This document shows positions 27,876-60,300 of a DNA stretch of 64,000 nucleotides, piece by piece. Origin of the DNA: Ascaris suum (taxonomy: Eukaryota > Nematoda > Chromadorea > Rhabditida > Ascarididae). Below the pieces are notes generated by a model that saw nothing but the letters and a program-made list of their open reading frames with translations, had not been told where the DNA came from and ran no database searches. The stretch is from the NCBI GenBank assembly GCA_013433145.1, contig CM024177.1, positions 7,032,110 to 7,096,109 on the forward strand. The letters are read 5' to 3'. Within the stretch, counting starts at the first letter, position 1; each line of letters starts with the position of its first letter. A program made the position numbers and the translations under genes.

Positions 27876-30237
27876 GAATGAAGCAACGCTGTTAATATTT
27901 CGCAATAAAATATGTTCAAATTTGCGAGCAGAAGGCTCTCTCTCCCCATCTGCTTCGTCCCTATGGGTGAGGAGCAGCCTACATTGTGACTGGTCCAGGG
28001 GCAGCCAAAATCGGTGGGATTAGACTTTTGAATACGCTCTGTTGAAATTTGGTGGGATATCGTCAACCATTTTTAGCATTATCCTCCCTCCTACAGCATG
28101 TGGGGGAAATTCGCGAGTAGGCGTTTAGTTGCGCATATGGTCTCGATGCAGGAAAAGTAACTTCCAAAACCGTTAGGATCATCAATCAATAGAGCAACGC
28201 TATTGCTATATCTACACAATTCCTAGCGGTGCTATGCGCGAATTAATAAGACTCATTATTCAACGCCAACCGGAAATTTTCGTGAATGCTTAAGGGTTAT
28301 ACAACGGACATGGAATGCCCGTTTCGTATATGGAATGAAGAATCGAATATCCTCGAAGATCTAACCAAAGCGCGTTTCGCTGCATTTAGAGTAGGTTTAT
28401 GGCTTCATCCGATTGCCTTATTTACTGGAAACTATCGTTAAAAGAAATAGGACTAACTGTTGCCAAGAGCGCAAGATGCGTTGATCGGATGCCGAGAAAT
28501 TGCTGCATGCCGTATCGATGGATTCGGTGGTGCCTTGTTGAGCGTCGACAGCCGCCCTTTCTGATCCATGCCGATATTTGCGACGATACCCTCCCATCAT
28601 AAGAGCGGGTAGAAGACTCCGCAAACGAATGTAACACACAAGAATGTGCGCTGCTACTTGTAGTCGTTGTTGCAGAAAAGAGAATTCGGTAAGCCGAACG
28701 ACTGTGTATTCATAAAAAAGACAGCTGCTCTATGGGCCCCATTCGACGGCCAACATCGTCCCGTCACGTCTTTTTATAACGCCCTAAAGGAGAAAAAATT
28801 ATTTATCACCCACATCGCTACGTGCTTCGCGCCACTGCCATGCATAACAAACATATTGCGACGAACAACACCTGCCTTAGAGAGCATAGACTGATCTGCA
28901 CCCAAAATTACAGCGAATCGAACATCTTCCCATTTGTTATGATCTTCATATTCTGAGCAGTGAGTATCTTTCATTTCAACATTAGCGCATGGAGATACAG
29001 GCATCTCTATTTTGCCTCATTTCTACAAAAGCTTAGAAAATTGTTGCCCTATCTATTTCCCTATGCTCACGATTGCCTATAAATGAAATTATGCATGAAA
29101 GCATCAGAAATGATAGCTACTGGTATGCCTTACGTATGTCACAAAAGCTGATAAATGTGATTGTTTTTTATAAACTCCCAAGACATACTGAACAGATAAA
29201 CTTGTTGCTAACCTCCAACATGCCTTCTTCTATCAACCCATTGTTAGGGCAGGAAAATCGTACTTAGTAACCGTTGCGAGCGCACTTCCGTCTTGACGAA
29301 CAATTACAGACGCAGCCACGATAAGTGCCATCGATGGGTTAATCATATTGCCAACATTGAGTGCACTTCGCACAATTGCCAAAAATTTGGTCAATTTGCC
29401 AACGTTTGAAAAAGAGCGGTAAATCCGCTGATTTAATGTTGTTTCTGGTTATTGCTTGCAATCGACATAAGAAGCGAACATTTCAAGAGGAAGTGGAGGT
29501 TGTTAAATTCGACGAAAACACCTTCTGCTTGGATGACAGTAATAGACAGCATTCCACCTCTGCTCTCTTATGCAGTCGCAACGTGACGTGAATATCGCAA
29601 TCATTGCGAGCTCGATGTGCAGCCGTTGCAACGAAGTCAACAACAGATGTGGCAGCCGGCAGTTCCACCTCGCTGACTCTCACGTCCGCAACATTTGGCG
29701 ATGCTGAGCATATTTTATCACTAATGTTATCCTCTCTGTACCGCCATGAAAGCAACAAAATCCACTTTTAGAAACAAGAAAAACCTTTAATATGAATAAC
29801 TTATGCCAACATTCAATATTCCTCAATGTAACATATCATTGCCTATAAAAATGTTATGATTGAATTCCCCAAAAGTGTTTCTGCCAGCAGCGCTTTTTTG
29901 ACAATCTATTTACCCCCCTGTTACACCCCTCTCTTTAATTCCTCATATCTTTCCTTTAGCCTTTCTGTACGTCGTAATGCCATTCAGGGCGGGCATTCCC
30001 CATATGTATTCGCAGACTCCATCGCGGCCACTTCTGAAAAAATACGCAAGTCCTGTTATTAGGGATCTCCGATGATAGCTTTACACTGAATCATCCTAAA
30101 AAATGATACTTGCCAAATACGAATGACTCTGTTTATTTTCTCAAAACTGAAGATTTTCCGAGGTAAAAGTTGGCGAACTTGTGCTGTTCTACTTGTAGAT
30201 GCGCTATGCGCTAATCCAGAAAAACTTAAATTGTTCC

Positions 30238-30296
30238 CAGCATAGTAACACTCCAAGAAGCATCTCTGATGTCGACCAGCATAGTAACTCCAAGAA
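30238..30296. repeat. Short direct repeat
   Basis: CAGCATAGTAAC…CTCCAAGAA appears twice, 39 bp apart, with a 2-bp indel between copies. Confidence 0.75.
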
Positions 30297-31149
30297 TGTT
30301 GCGGATCATTGATCAAAATCATCAAATAACAAGATTGATCGTTTAGTGCCATCGGAGAGGAGCGGGTTGCAGCTCCGTTACTTTTATAATTTTATTTATT
30401 ACCAGCCGAAACGAAAAGTGTAAATGTCTGTCTGATTCATCGACTGCTATCAACGACGAATTAAGGTGCTAATATTCCGTATGCAAATATCCCAGGATTA
30501 TTCAAGTTCATTTAAAGAATGAAGCAGTTTTTAGTGATGAAGGATCGGTAACAGCACTTGAGTAAAAATGTCAACGATGAATCCTATCGCATTTCAGTGA
30601 AACACAACGTAGACTAAACACATCTAATATAATTCTTTTTTTTTTTGTATTTATACACTACAAATTAACAGACAGTACGGAACAATGCATCACTTCATCA
30701 ACATAACAATACATTGACGAATAACATGAAGTGAAATGACCTTTTAGAGTAATTCTTCTTTTGTAGCGAAAAATTACACTAACTAGGAAGTTAAAATGAA
30801 CGATTAATAGAACTCTGAAAGATAACACTTGCGGGTTGCTTAAACTGGATATGATGTGTACTTCGTTGACACGTGATAATTTGCTGTTATCATATGAACA
30901 CATTCAGATGTTTTTCTTTAAACTGTTGATGTCATTTGACGCTTTATTTTCTTTTATTTGTTTTGCTGTCGACGAAGGAAACAAGTAAGATTGCATTAGT
31001 CATTTGATTTCATTAATTAGGTGCTTGTCGAGAATAACATTTAGTTTGCAGTGACTAAGTGGGATGGACTTTTAAATCACTTCCATAATTAATACTTCGC
31101 AAAAAGTCCCAAACGATTCGTAACCATCGGAAAGCTTGTGCGTGTGACC

Positions 31150-31299
<150 letters not shown>

Positions 31300-34200
31300 C
31301 GGAAAAATGGACCATAACGTCAGACGTATAAAACATAGAAAATTTATTATGTGACTGATATGTGTGCGCCAACCGAGAACAATAGCTTTACGTATCAATA
31401 GTACGAAATAATACGCCAAACCCCTCATACAAACCTTGGAAATTCTCTGTACGACGACCATAAAAATGCGGTGTAATTGCATACGCAAATTTTTTCTCTC
31501 ACAGAATCTTTCTGTGGCAAATATTGACAAAAATCGCCTCTTCAATATATACAACCTTATGCAAGCATCATCTATAAAAATGTACAAATGCAAATATGTT
31601 TGTACATATAGATGGCATATGTATATTCAGCACTTTTATGCATACAAGTACAAAAAAAAGAGGATAAAAGCCGGCATTTTCGATAGGAACACCTCAGCAA
31701 GGTGCCACCACGGCATTGATATAGTTAAAGTGCTTCTGCACCCTCATTAAGAAGGCGAAAATTCAACATCACTCATCAGCACTGTTGATATACGTTTCTT
31801 TTTCACACTACACCCTCTACAGAACACTCAATAGAGGGCAGACGTTGGGAAGCGAACGCGAAATCAAAGGTAAAAATGAGGTAATAATATTTTAAGTACA
31901 CTTCCGTACAGTCACATATGATCGTTAAATTGCGATGCTTCTCGATGAAGAAAGCGCTCAATTTATGCATGAAATTTCATAGCAGAAATGATTATTGTTA
32001 AATGCAGATATTTTCGGGGAAGTGTTTCTTCATTCTTCGAAAATAAATTCCAATTTTTGTTTGTTTGAGCAGAAATTACACACCAAATCATCTTTGCTAT
32101 CATCGGTAATAAGAAATAAATCGTAGAATTATTTGCTCTCAGTGGAAATTACTGCTGAATTATCCTATTTGATGTTTACTCTCTCAATGGTTAACTCTTA
32201 TCAACAGCACACACATAAATAAGAAATAGCATATAAACAAAATTTCTTTCAAGAGAAAAGCAATAAAATTTTTCAATTCGTTCGAAAATGACGTCATAAT
32301 CGCGTACAATTATTTCCTCTTTCCCAACAATTCAGCTAATGAAAGTTGTTCTCTCTCAAAAAAAAAACCAGTAGATGAATTTTATTGCTTAATGTAATTC
32401 ACAAAAAAAAAAAAAAAAATCGTGCATGCATAGTTGCCTTTGCTTGAAGAACGAAAAGCCTCACATTTCCAAGTAACATTAGCAATTAACAAAACAGATG
32501 TCACAATCATTCGGATACTTAGGCCTTCTGAAGGGGTGAAGGGAGGAAGGAAGGAGGGAGAGAGGGAGTTCTGTTTATTCGAGGATGAAGACGAGTGTGG
32601 CAAACTAGAACAGTCCTAGAGTAAAAACAGTCAATTTTGAAAAATAAAAGAAAGCCGAGTGTAAAAAAACGACGACATAATATTCATTTGCCGAGGGAGA
32701 ACTTTCTTGCACGTTTTTTTCGCTAAAAGTACGCTTTTCAAGCCTAAGAGCCCCTGATATTTTGAAAGAGTCTCGCAAACAGTATCCAGGAGGAAACTCC
32801 ATACTTTCGCTTAAACATACCAGTGCTCATATTTTCCTGATTAGGTAGGTTGATAGGTTGATCGATGCTCATAATTGCCTACTGGCTAGGAATTATCTTC
32901 AGTCCAGCAAGAGGGAAACCAAGTTAGTTCGGCAAGCAATATAGGAAACAAGTCGTTTAGCTATAAGATAGGTACAAAAAGAACTTATGTAATTTACCGT
33001 TTGATGAATAATAGAATGGTTTCCACACTATCACATTATAAACCATCTTGGTGCATGAGCAGCTAAATCACGAAAATAGGCTTTAAATTCGAAAAATTGG
33101 ATGGCTAACGATTTCGTTGATGTTATGCAAAATGGCATTGGAATTAATTATCCAGCCAAATGTAATATATGAGGTTACATTAGATGTACTCAAAGATGTC
33201 TATGTGATATGAATAGCAACAAACAGAAGATGCTCGTCATATATAACCATTTCTGTAAAAGAGTTCCATCGAAAACAAAGTCTGCAGACAAATATATAAC
33301 AATACAATACAACGAAGTCAAGTTAAGGCAGAAAATGCGTACAAAATGCTTTAAAGGCATCGAAAAGCACACAGAAAACGGTAAAGAAATATAAATGCAA
33401 AATTGACACTTATTGCCTGGATTTATTATGCCACTAGCTATAGTTCTGTAACGCGGTTCGAGGAACGATAATTACGACGCAAATGCCCGGTCCTTAAGTG
33501 GCCAAAAGCGTGATATAGGTGGACAAAAATCAGGCAACAGCACACATAAATAGCAAGTGGACAATATTGAGCATAATTTGCAATCGACTACGCAGCTTTA
33601 TAATAATTCAATAGTTCTGTGAGGCAAACGAACAAAGCCCATTAGAGCACAATGGGAAGGCAAATAACGAATGCCGACCATTAGGGATCGGCGCGTCAAG
33701 GAAGGCATTCTCGGTGCTATTGTTCGACATGACTGCAGTATGCATCAACGCCGACTTCATTCATTTGCATATCCGATTTACGTTTCATTTGGAGTACAAA
33801 CACACCACTTCAATTCTGTTTGAAATTGCTTATTCATTCACTATCGTACAATATGGATATCGGATTCGCACAAGATTTGTTAAATAGTGTGTCAGTTGAT
33901 GTTCACTGATGTTCGATCCATTGAAATTAATGAAATATAAAAACTACTTAAAAAAAGGTGAAGTTTTCTTGAATTAGCGAGTTCGCTGAATGATATTCTC
34001 ATTGAGTGGTGGAAATTTTTCCTTTTTGATAAGCACAATATTGAGGTGTTGGTGAGTGCAATATTCCATTTCAAAAATTGAACGGAAGCAGTCAACAATA
34101 ACAAGAACAGCTATCTGTGGTCTTCAGAAGGAAGTGAACCGTATGTTGACTTTCAAGCAGTCACCTCTCTTCACTGAACATCGATACGCTCTCAGCATTT

Positions 34201-34438
34201 AAGAAATGAAGACATTCGTTTATGGCAAAATCACTGAGTGGATTATTGTTGCAAAAATCATTTCGAATTTCATATCAGCAGTTTTAAACTTCAAAAAATA
34301 TCCTTGGAGAGCATAATAAAAATAACATTAGTGAAAATGGTTCGCCGTAGAATTAGAGCAACACACGGGGCACTAAACAATCTCAGTATGGTACATGTCA
34401 TCACCGGCTGAATAAAAAAGATTGAATAATGGTGCGCC

Positions 34439-51955
<17,517 letters not shown>

Positions 51956-52051
51956 GACGCGTTGTTGAAGCAGTACGCCAAGAAGAAACGTCTCGAAAAA
52001 GAATCGCTCGTTGCGAATTGGAAATAAATTAATTCGATGCTATTTCGACCG

Positions 52052-52058
52052 TTTTATA
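52052..52058 (-). promoter_or_regulatory. TATA-like box upstream of the EAT-20-like gene
   Basis: Reading the minus strand, the motif CTATAAAAC lies about 97-103 bp before the start codon at 51955. That spacing would put initiation near 52025 with a short 5' leader. It is a single short motif in AT-rich DNA, so the assignment rests mainly on position. Confidence 0.3.
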
Positions 52059-54171
52059 GCGCTTTTACATGTCTGCAATTGATGCGGTTATATTGAAATG
52101 ATTCGACTCATTTAGTTTAACGTTCAACAAATTGCCTAAAACGAATGTAAATATAGACGGATAAAAATATAAAAATAAGCGTTATATTGCGAATATGAGA
52201 CATCTCTATCGACTAGTCGAATAAGGACGACCTCAAATAACGAAGAGGAGTTGTGCTCATGATGCGTGAAGGTCAACGACCATCTTTAAATGCTCTCATA
52301 ACATTCTCAGATTTTAATAAGTGTTCTTTACGAGTGCAAATTCTTCAACTAAAATTCTTTTACTGCAATCATCTCTTTTTCAATAATTAATCTTTCAGGA
52401 CTTACAAAAAGTGTTTTCAGTTTAGTTGCTTAAAAAAACAATTCTCACGTAGTGATATTATCGATTTATGCCGTAGAAATTTCGACGATATTCGGGATGA
52501 CAACCTTGATAACACTGAAGTTCACTCGAGGAACATTTCAAAATTTGAAGCGTCATGCGATTAGTTATGCACAACTAATTCAGCTTAAAATCTTCATTTA
52601 TTGTCATGTTTTGAGGGCCACTAAAATCTTCATTTGATGCTCATTGGAAAGGCAGTTCTAAAATGCAATAAGCCAACATATTCCACGAGATGTTGAATAA
52701 GTTTAGGCATAGAGAAATTCACTTTTAGTCATTCATAGAGATTTTATCCAGAAAAATCATCTAAGTTACTGGCATAATAGTACGTGATTGCTTCCATAGA
52801 GCCAAACGAATGGACAATGCAGATGAGAATATTGCAATACAGCAGACTGGTCATCGAGAAATAGCGGTCATGCATTATTGTAGGTCACAACATAATTACG
52901 ATAATTAACGGTGAATAACGACTTCACTTCAAGGCGCTGAAAAAAATTACATCAATAAATGTAAGACAAGGGCTTTTAGGGCAGTGATTACGATAAAAAA
53001 AGAGTAAAAAGAACGCAGCTATAGAAATATTTTTGAAGCGGTAAAGAAATATGCCAAAAAGAAAGAATTACAAGCGACGACTCCATATAGAAATTCTTTC
53101 TTATTTACGAAGTAATACGAAAACATCAGAAGTTCTCTTGACTCGCATCAAAGGACCGCATTTGGTGAGTGCGTTCAGTAACGGAATAACCAGTTATGCT
53201 CAAATATAACACCGAAGTAGCGAAAAGTACATTCATGAATAAAAAATTTAAATCGAAAATCAAATATAAGGCAAATTTGAATCCCGAAGGACGACGTTCT
53301 GGAAAAAAAAAGAAGCTATGATAACGGCAGAAAACGAGCAAAGCATTGCGAAGAACCAACGACGAAAAATTCTGACTTCATTGGTGTGAACGCACAAATC
53401 AAAGAACGTTATTAGTTGAGTGAGAGAAATTCAGCGCACTTATCGCGCAATCTTCTATATTCTCAGTTGTGAACTCATAAGAAACGCACGAAATTCAAAT
53501 ACGCCTATCGTTACAGTCAATACTCCAAATATACGAACGTCAACTATCTTCTTGCAAAACTGATGAAAAAACACCCATTTCGGAGAACAGTTCACCGAGT
53601 GGCATTGTTCACCTAGAAAGCTTGATATAGTGAATGTGAAATATTGATTACTCTTTTCGCCAACACACCCCCAACTATTTGCTTTGAACTCGTTCTCACT
53701 CCTTCAGATTCGGCATACTCACAAGTCTAATATTCTCCTTCGTAACCTCTAACGCTTTTCGGAGAGTGGACTTGTGTTCTAGAATGCTTATGGTTTGAAA
53801 TTCGAGGTGGTTCCGAAAAAGAATATAAAGAGAGTATAGCTTGTTGACGAGAACGAAAATAGCGGCTTTGTGGCACTCTGTTGAACAGTGAAACGAAAAA
53901 GCCGTCACGCTCTTATGGTGCGCGTTACGCTCTGTACGGTTAAAAGAAGTGGCTAAGAAAGTTCGCATTTAAGTAACACTTCCCCCAATAAAATGTTATG
54001 ACGACTGCTAAATGAAAATTGTATCGACCACTCAAAAAGACATAGTAAGTGAATCAATCCGTCAATGGAAAATATCTGCGTTTGCAACGCACGCATCACT
54101 CAAAGTGCTTTTATGGCAATTTTTATTGAAATTTATTAAGGCTATAATTGATTTGTGTGTACACAGCTATA

Positions 54172-54284
<113 letters not shown>

Positions 54285-57200
54285 CACAAACGGAAAATGT
54301 TAGGGAAGGTGTCTTACCGAAAGATAGGATATTTCATTGAAGAGAAAAGAAAAAACTGTGCGATAAAAAAAACGTTAGGAAGATGTGGTCCTTTAAGAAA
54401 TTCGTAAAACTATCCCTCTTTTCTAAACTTCAAATCCGCCAACTTGAACAAGACGCTATGCTTATACGTACATTCACTGTAAGCATTGCACTGGATGCAC
54501 AACAGTCGGGTTCCTTCCCGAGGAAAAAATATTGCATCGAATTGCAGAGTAGCGTGATTCCATCGACTACTATTTCTTCGCCCTATATCCTTTCACATTT
54601 TCGATTCAGCTCAATTGCTTTTCCATTCTTGCTGATAGTTAGCTCCTCGTTATATTGCACTTCATCACATAATACTCGAAGCAAAATGTTCCGCATCATG
54701 TTAACATCAACCTGATTTTCTCAATAGCCATTGTTTTCTCACCCTACACCGTTCCCAAGCGACACCTTTCCGCGGCCATGTTCTCATCGGCTTTTTGTCG
54801 AGGTTTTTACCGCCTACATCGTCCTCGTGTTCTTCTGTTTGGTCGAAACCGCTCTTAAATTCGTCCTCGGCGAGGTGAAATTACATTACATGTACCCCTG
54901 ACCGAGAATTGTCCTATCAGAAACTACCAAAAACATTGTTATGAATTTTAGCACAACCTGAAACAGACAAGTATTCATGTAAAAGAAAACTCTCTCAAAG
55001 AGGGGCTATGAACTCGAATGGCACTGGTAAAATCGATACGAAGTGTAGTGAAATGTTTACCGTTAAAACACGTGGTTTCAAATGATTCCATGTTACAAAT
55101 CAAGCAACCAATTTTGAATCGAATGCCTTTCCGTTTTTTGAATATTTCTGTAATTCCTAATTAACACAAGCTGTTTATGGCAACGACGAATAGGTATTTA
55201 CCTAGATGGCATCCATGTATAGGTTATAGCTGATAGCAAGATAAAAATTATAATTAAAGGAAATAGCGAAAGAGTATGAAATAGTAAGAAATGTGAGAAT
55301 AGATTCAGAAACAAATTATAAGGGAAATTTGTTGGCGTGTATTGAACGTAAAGGATTTAAGAAATTCCATTCGCATGAAATAAATTGAGGTAACTGCTTC
55401 AAAATTTAGGCATTGTAAAGCGTTACTGTCCTTAATATAAAGCACACATTATTGACCTTCAAGAGCATAGATTTGATGACCTTTCAACTCGACTTAATTG
55501 GCGATAAGCAAGACATTTCGTAGCGTACACGCCTCAGTTGTAGGGAAATGCCAACATGTGCAAAACTGATATTTGTTAATGCAAGAAGACCTTCGAAGCA
55601 AGTACACCACTGCACTCGAGACGCGTAAGTGGAGTATGGAATTATATAGAGCAAAATGCTACTTTGGATAATATTACCAATGTGACGCATATAACGACAT
55701 TTGCATATGCTGCACGAATATACACTACACTGAATATATAAAGGAGTTCATGTACACTTTCACACAGGCAGCAATCTACGAAAACTGAGCAATGCATTCG
55801 TTGAGATGTAAAAGTGTTGGAGTACGGTGAATACAACATACACGCATAATGAGTATTAAAAATAAGGAAAGGAATAGAACATATTGAAATTGATGGATAA
55901 CTAGAAGTGAATCACTCAGCTATATGTATTGCAGCCGACAAGAGTGTTTAGAGAACCTCTAAACATCCGAGTGAGCAAACAGATAAACAATGCTGCAGAG
56001 ATAAATCGATAGTTCCGGTTGAAGCAATAAATGCTTGCTGGAAGTGTTGAAAAATTGTTGAATCTATTTATACTGGCATCAGTCGATAATATCAGCTCAA
56101 AGCGAGGATGTTTTACAATGACTTTATTATATTCTTTCAGCAGAGGAACACATCATGGTGTCAACGAATCGTTAGGTTTTGCTAATAAGTTCCAAGGATC
56201 AGCGCTATCACTGTTCCGAAAGAAGCAATTAATCACACGAAATATGTAATCATGCCCATCGTATAGCCGGGAGGAAAGCAAGGAAAGGAGAACATTTGGG
56301 ACCAAAGTTTTGTCCGAAAATCTGGCCGGAGGCAGTTCCGTCCCCTCAGTCGCGCCCTTCCGATCCCTTACGAATTGTGGACGAGGCGCTAGAATAATCT
56401 AATTGCAAATTTTGAGATCTTGAACTACATACGATTGGCCTTCTGCACAAGATTTTGCAATTCATCTATATATTAGTGGTCCAATTTCATGTCGATCCGA
56501 AATAAAAAGTGCAAATGCATGTATTCAATTTCATTTCTGCTTCTTTACATTGAGAATTCAATATAACGATATATCACAGCATATGCGCTGAAGAAGCACA
56601 ATCACAATGCAGACCACTATACGAAATTAGCACACGCACTTTTTTCGACGATATTATAAACATATTGCAGCATATCAAAATCATTCAAATTTTTAGGAAC
56701 TGATTGAAACCTGTTGGATACAAATACGAATTCCGGGATGAACTCTCGAAAAATCTAAGCAGAGAAAATAATTGAGCACTAAAATATAAAAGTAATCCCC
56801 AAAAAAAGAAATAAAAATAAACATTTATATATCCATTCTGCGATCAATTAAGAGGAGAAAATTGTATTTTCAAAAAGACAGAAGTCAAAAATTCAAAATA
56901 CACATCTATGCGAATATAGGAATGAAAATTCAAACAACGAGGAAGGTAATTTCATTCGAAGAGAAAATTTAAAAAAAAAAACAAACAAGAAGAACAGCAA
57001 TCTGAGAGGGAACTGTGTGCACGATGAGCAAACAACTTTCATTAGCAAATGAGATGCTCAATGGCAACACAACCTTGAGTGTGGCCAATCCAACAGATCA
57101 CTTCACAAGACGTAAAAAAAGCACTATTTCAACTGATGATCGCGATCACATTTTTCAATTTTCACACTAAATTCCACTATGATTTCTTCTCTTGAAGAAT

Positions 57201-57300
57201 TAAATACATGAGGCATCTTCGGTAAAGACCCTTTCCTTTACCTCATTCGTTTTATTCAGAGACTGTTTTATATAGACTGTGTTAGATAGGAGCAGACCCA

Positions 57301-57390
57301 AATCCCTAAAACAAAGAGATCCAATTAAGAGACCAATAATAAAAAAAGAGATCCCTAAAACAATAATAAACACAGCTCAATTAAGAGACT
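57301..57390. repeat. Short imperfect direct duplication (~50 bp period)
   Basis: ATCCCTAAAACAA occurs at 57302 and 57351. CAATTAAGAGAC occurs at about 57322 and 57378. The intervening AATAATAAA is also repeated. Confidence 0.75.
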
Positions 57391-60300
57391 ATTGTCGAAA
57401 CGAAAAATGTTCAAAGAGTTTGTGGAAAATCCATAAAGATATTTGTGGGAGGTTTTCTCCTGAACTAATCCAACATTGCATTGTCCTCATAAAAGTTTAT
57501 TAGTTAGTCGTCGCGAAAAAACTGTAAACTTTCATTATAATGAAAGAAATCATGAATTTTCACTTGTAACATCCCTCATCAGAAATGTCAGCAGCATCAG
57601 CTGAACATCATACATGCACAAAAAACGACCTCAAATGACAACATTCGCTTTCATAAGGAGGGAAAATATTAACACAGAAATGTCTTTTCGCTCATTGTGT
57701 ACAAAATAAACTTGTGCCAATAACGTTTCAAATCAACACATAGTGACTTTCCCACTGTGATTCGTTTTTATTTAAAATATATGCGAAAAATGAGAAGCGA
57801 ATGTGTCGAGCGAAGTAAAAAATGCGCATCGTTGCCGTACACCATTCATATTTCTTTAAGCACTACTCATATATTTCAAGACAGCCGTTGAGGGCCCTCT
57901 CAACAACTCGTCGGAAACATCAACCGACTACAAACAAATAATACTTAAGAATTTCGAAAAAAATTGCTTCCTTTCATTTCTCCTTCACATGTAATGCTTT
58001 TTGAAGTTTTACTATAAGCGATTCCTCAAAAACAAATGAATGATTTTAGACATTCGGCAACAGAGATCAAAGGAGAGAATAAAAGAAATAAGACATATGC
58101 ACACTCAACCTTAAGACAAATGCAAAAAAAAGCATATTCACATTACTTCTCGTCCGCTGAACACAGCCGAGAGTGCACCCGTGAGTTTGACAGAAACATA
58201 TATAGGCTCAGCTTCTAGGATTCACTGATGACTTTGTGGACTAGCCGAAACTTGAATTGCCGATCAGCCTACTCAACGTTCTCGCTAACAGATAGCTGAT
58301 GCCCCCAAAGATGTGCAGGTACAACTATAGTTTAACATCTAAAGTAGAAAATATCAGATAGACGTTGAATGCTAACAAGCTGTTAATGAATGGATGTCTT
58401 TTTTTGGGAAATTTCGTGTTTATCCGTCATGATAAGGAAAATCTAGCCAGTTCTATTACTAAGCAGCCTGTCGAATTTGGGGCAATTTGAATTTCACTTC
58501 ATGACAATAGCAATCACCTGTCATAAAAGTATAAAAATATTTCGCATCGGCTACAAAAATTGGTACAGTATATGCCTTGGTATGCAGTCCATCTGGATAA
58601 TTAATGCTTTTCGTCAATATTTTGCAAGTTATCAACGAATCGCAAAATATGTTAAAGAAGTGCAATCGTACTTGATTTTAGTCAGTTGGCATGCAAAGTG
58701 TCACCCTCGTTTTGACGACTTCCGATTTGCGGATGATTGAAGTCTGAGTGATGTAAAATTAATATAAATTGTTCGCATTTTTATCAATCTGCAGTAATTT
58801 GCGAAATTCATCGACTAAAGTGGAGTGGAGGACAGGAGATCGATCAATGCACGGTCTACATTATACCTTTCGAATTTTGTAACTCCACCTCCACAGGTTA
58901 CCGAATTGAGACTACTGGATAGACAGACAGACAGAGACATTCATGCATCTAGGTCTAGTTACAAACAAGATGCCCGCATAGGCAACAATTGCAAAGCAAA
59001 TATGCAAAAGCGCATAAAGAGTGATCATTAACAAAGGGTAAATGCTGAAAATATTTGAGCTACTCCACAAGGAATCGGGTTCGTTGCAACACATTTTGCA
59101 TCGGAAACGATGGCAACGGCGAGAGTGGTTAATTACGGCGGATTAGTTCACTCATCCTGCTAAGCCATCCTGAACTGTGTTTTGCATTCTAACGTGTCGT
59201 ATATCGCTTCATGCTTCTGTGCGCTGCAGTTTCTCGCTTTAATCAGCGAAAATTTCAGAGGAAAACCACAATTAGAGAAATCTCTGTTCTTTCACAAATA
59301 GATCTTTCTCTACATACGAGCATATAAACGTATGCTAGGAAAAAGTTCATTGAAGTAAGGATGGAAAAGAAGTCTTTTAACGCGAAAGTTACATTTGTTA
59401 GGTTCAGGCAATATTACTATTAATTTCTGATGATATTTTATGATGTGGAAGAGGATGGCCACTCCATCCGAATAGAATAGGTTTAAAATATGAACAAGGA
59501 AATGAATTCGAGCCGAATCCTCTCAATGAAACAAATTACAGCCGTTGGGCACTTCATTCGATACTGTAATAAGACGATGGTGGACTAGGGACACTTCAAT
59601 AATAAATCAAAATAAATTAAGGGAGAGTTCGACTGGGGATCGAGAGTCCATTACTAAGAATAATGAAACGAAATTAACATAAAACAAAATTACATTAAAA
59701 TGATGGTTCTTGAACGCTGAAAATATGCGAAAAGAAATCGTTATTCTAACTGAAAAAAGCCTACTGGTATACATTGCTCGGTAAGCGATAAAAACGCTCG
59801 TCGATTAAATTCCGATGACAAAAATAAGCGCATCGATGAACTTCAGTTGTAATATTTAAAGACACTCAAAACGATGAAATTTTTGAAGTGAACCAAAGAG
59901 AGTACGGCTGATATATAGATGTGAACAACATTCACTGACTTTCAACGATACTCCTTCAAGGACGGTGCATCGTCGAGTCTACATAAGACGAGGAGAGCGC
60001 AACAAAACGATGGTATACATCGCGCTCGCTATGCGACCATTTCAAAGAACACGGCCATATAAACGTGGGTCTACCCGCGTCACTTTAACACGAAATGACC
60101 ACAAGCACAACAAACTGCCTGTTGGCATACACATGCTCTGAAAATGATATTAATTTAGTTGGCGACCTGGCAAAATTCTGATATATACGACCACGGTGCC
60201 CAGCACCATAGCCCATGTTAACGTTCTCAGAAGGAGAATCTTTCGTGGGTGTTTTAGGAATTCTACAATTAATGGCACTCTTCTCGACAATTTATTCCTT

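Noticed and set aside
27677..28066. A 129-codon minus-strand frame overlapping the exon-like frame at 27.5-27.9 kb.
   Set aside because: Most of it is antisense to the better plus-strand frame, and its remaining part has no recognisable motif.
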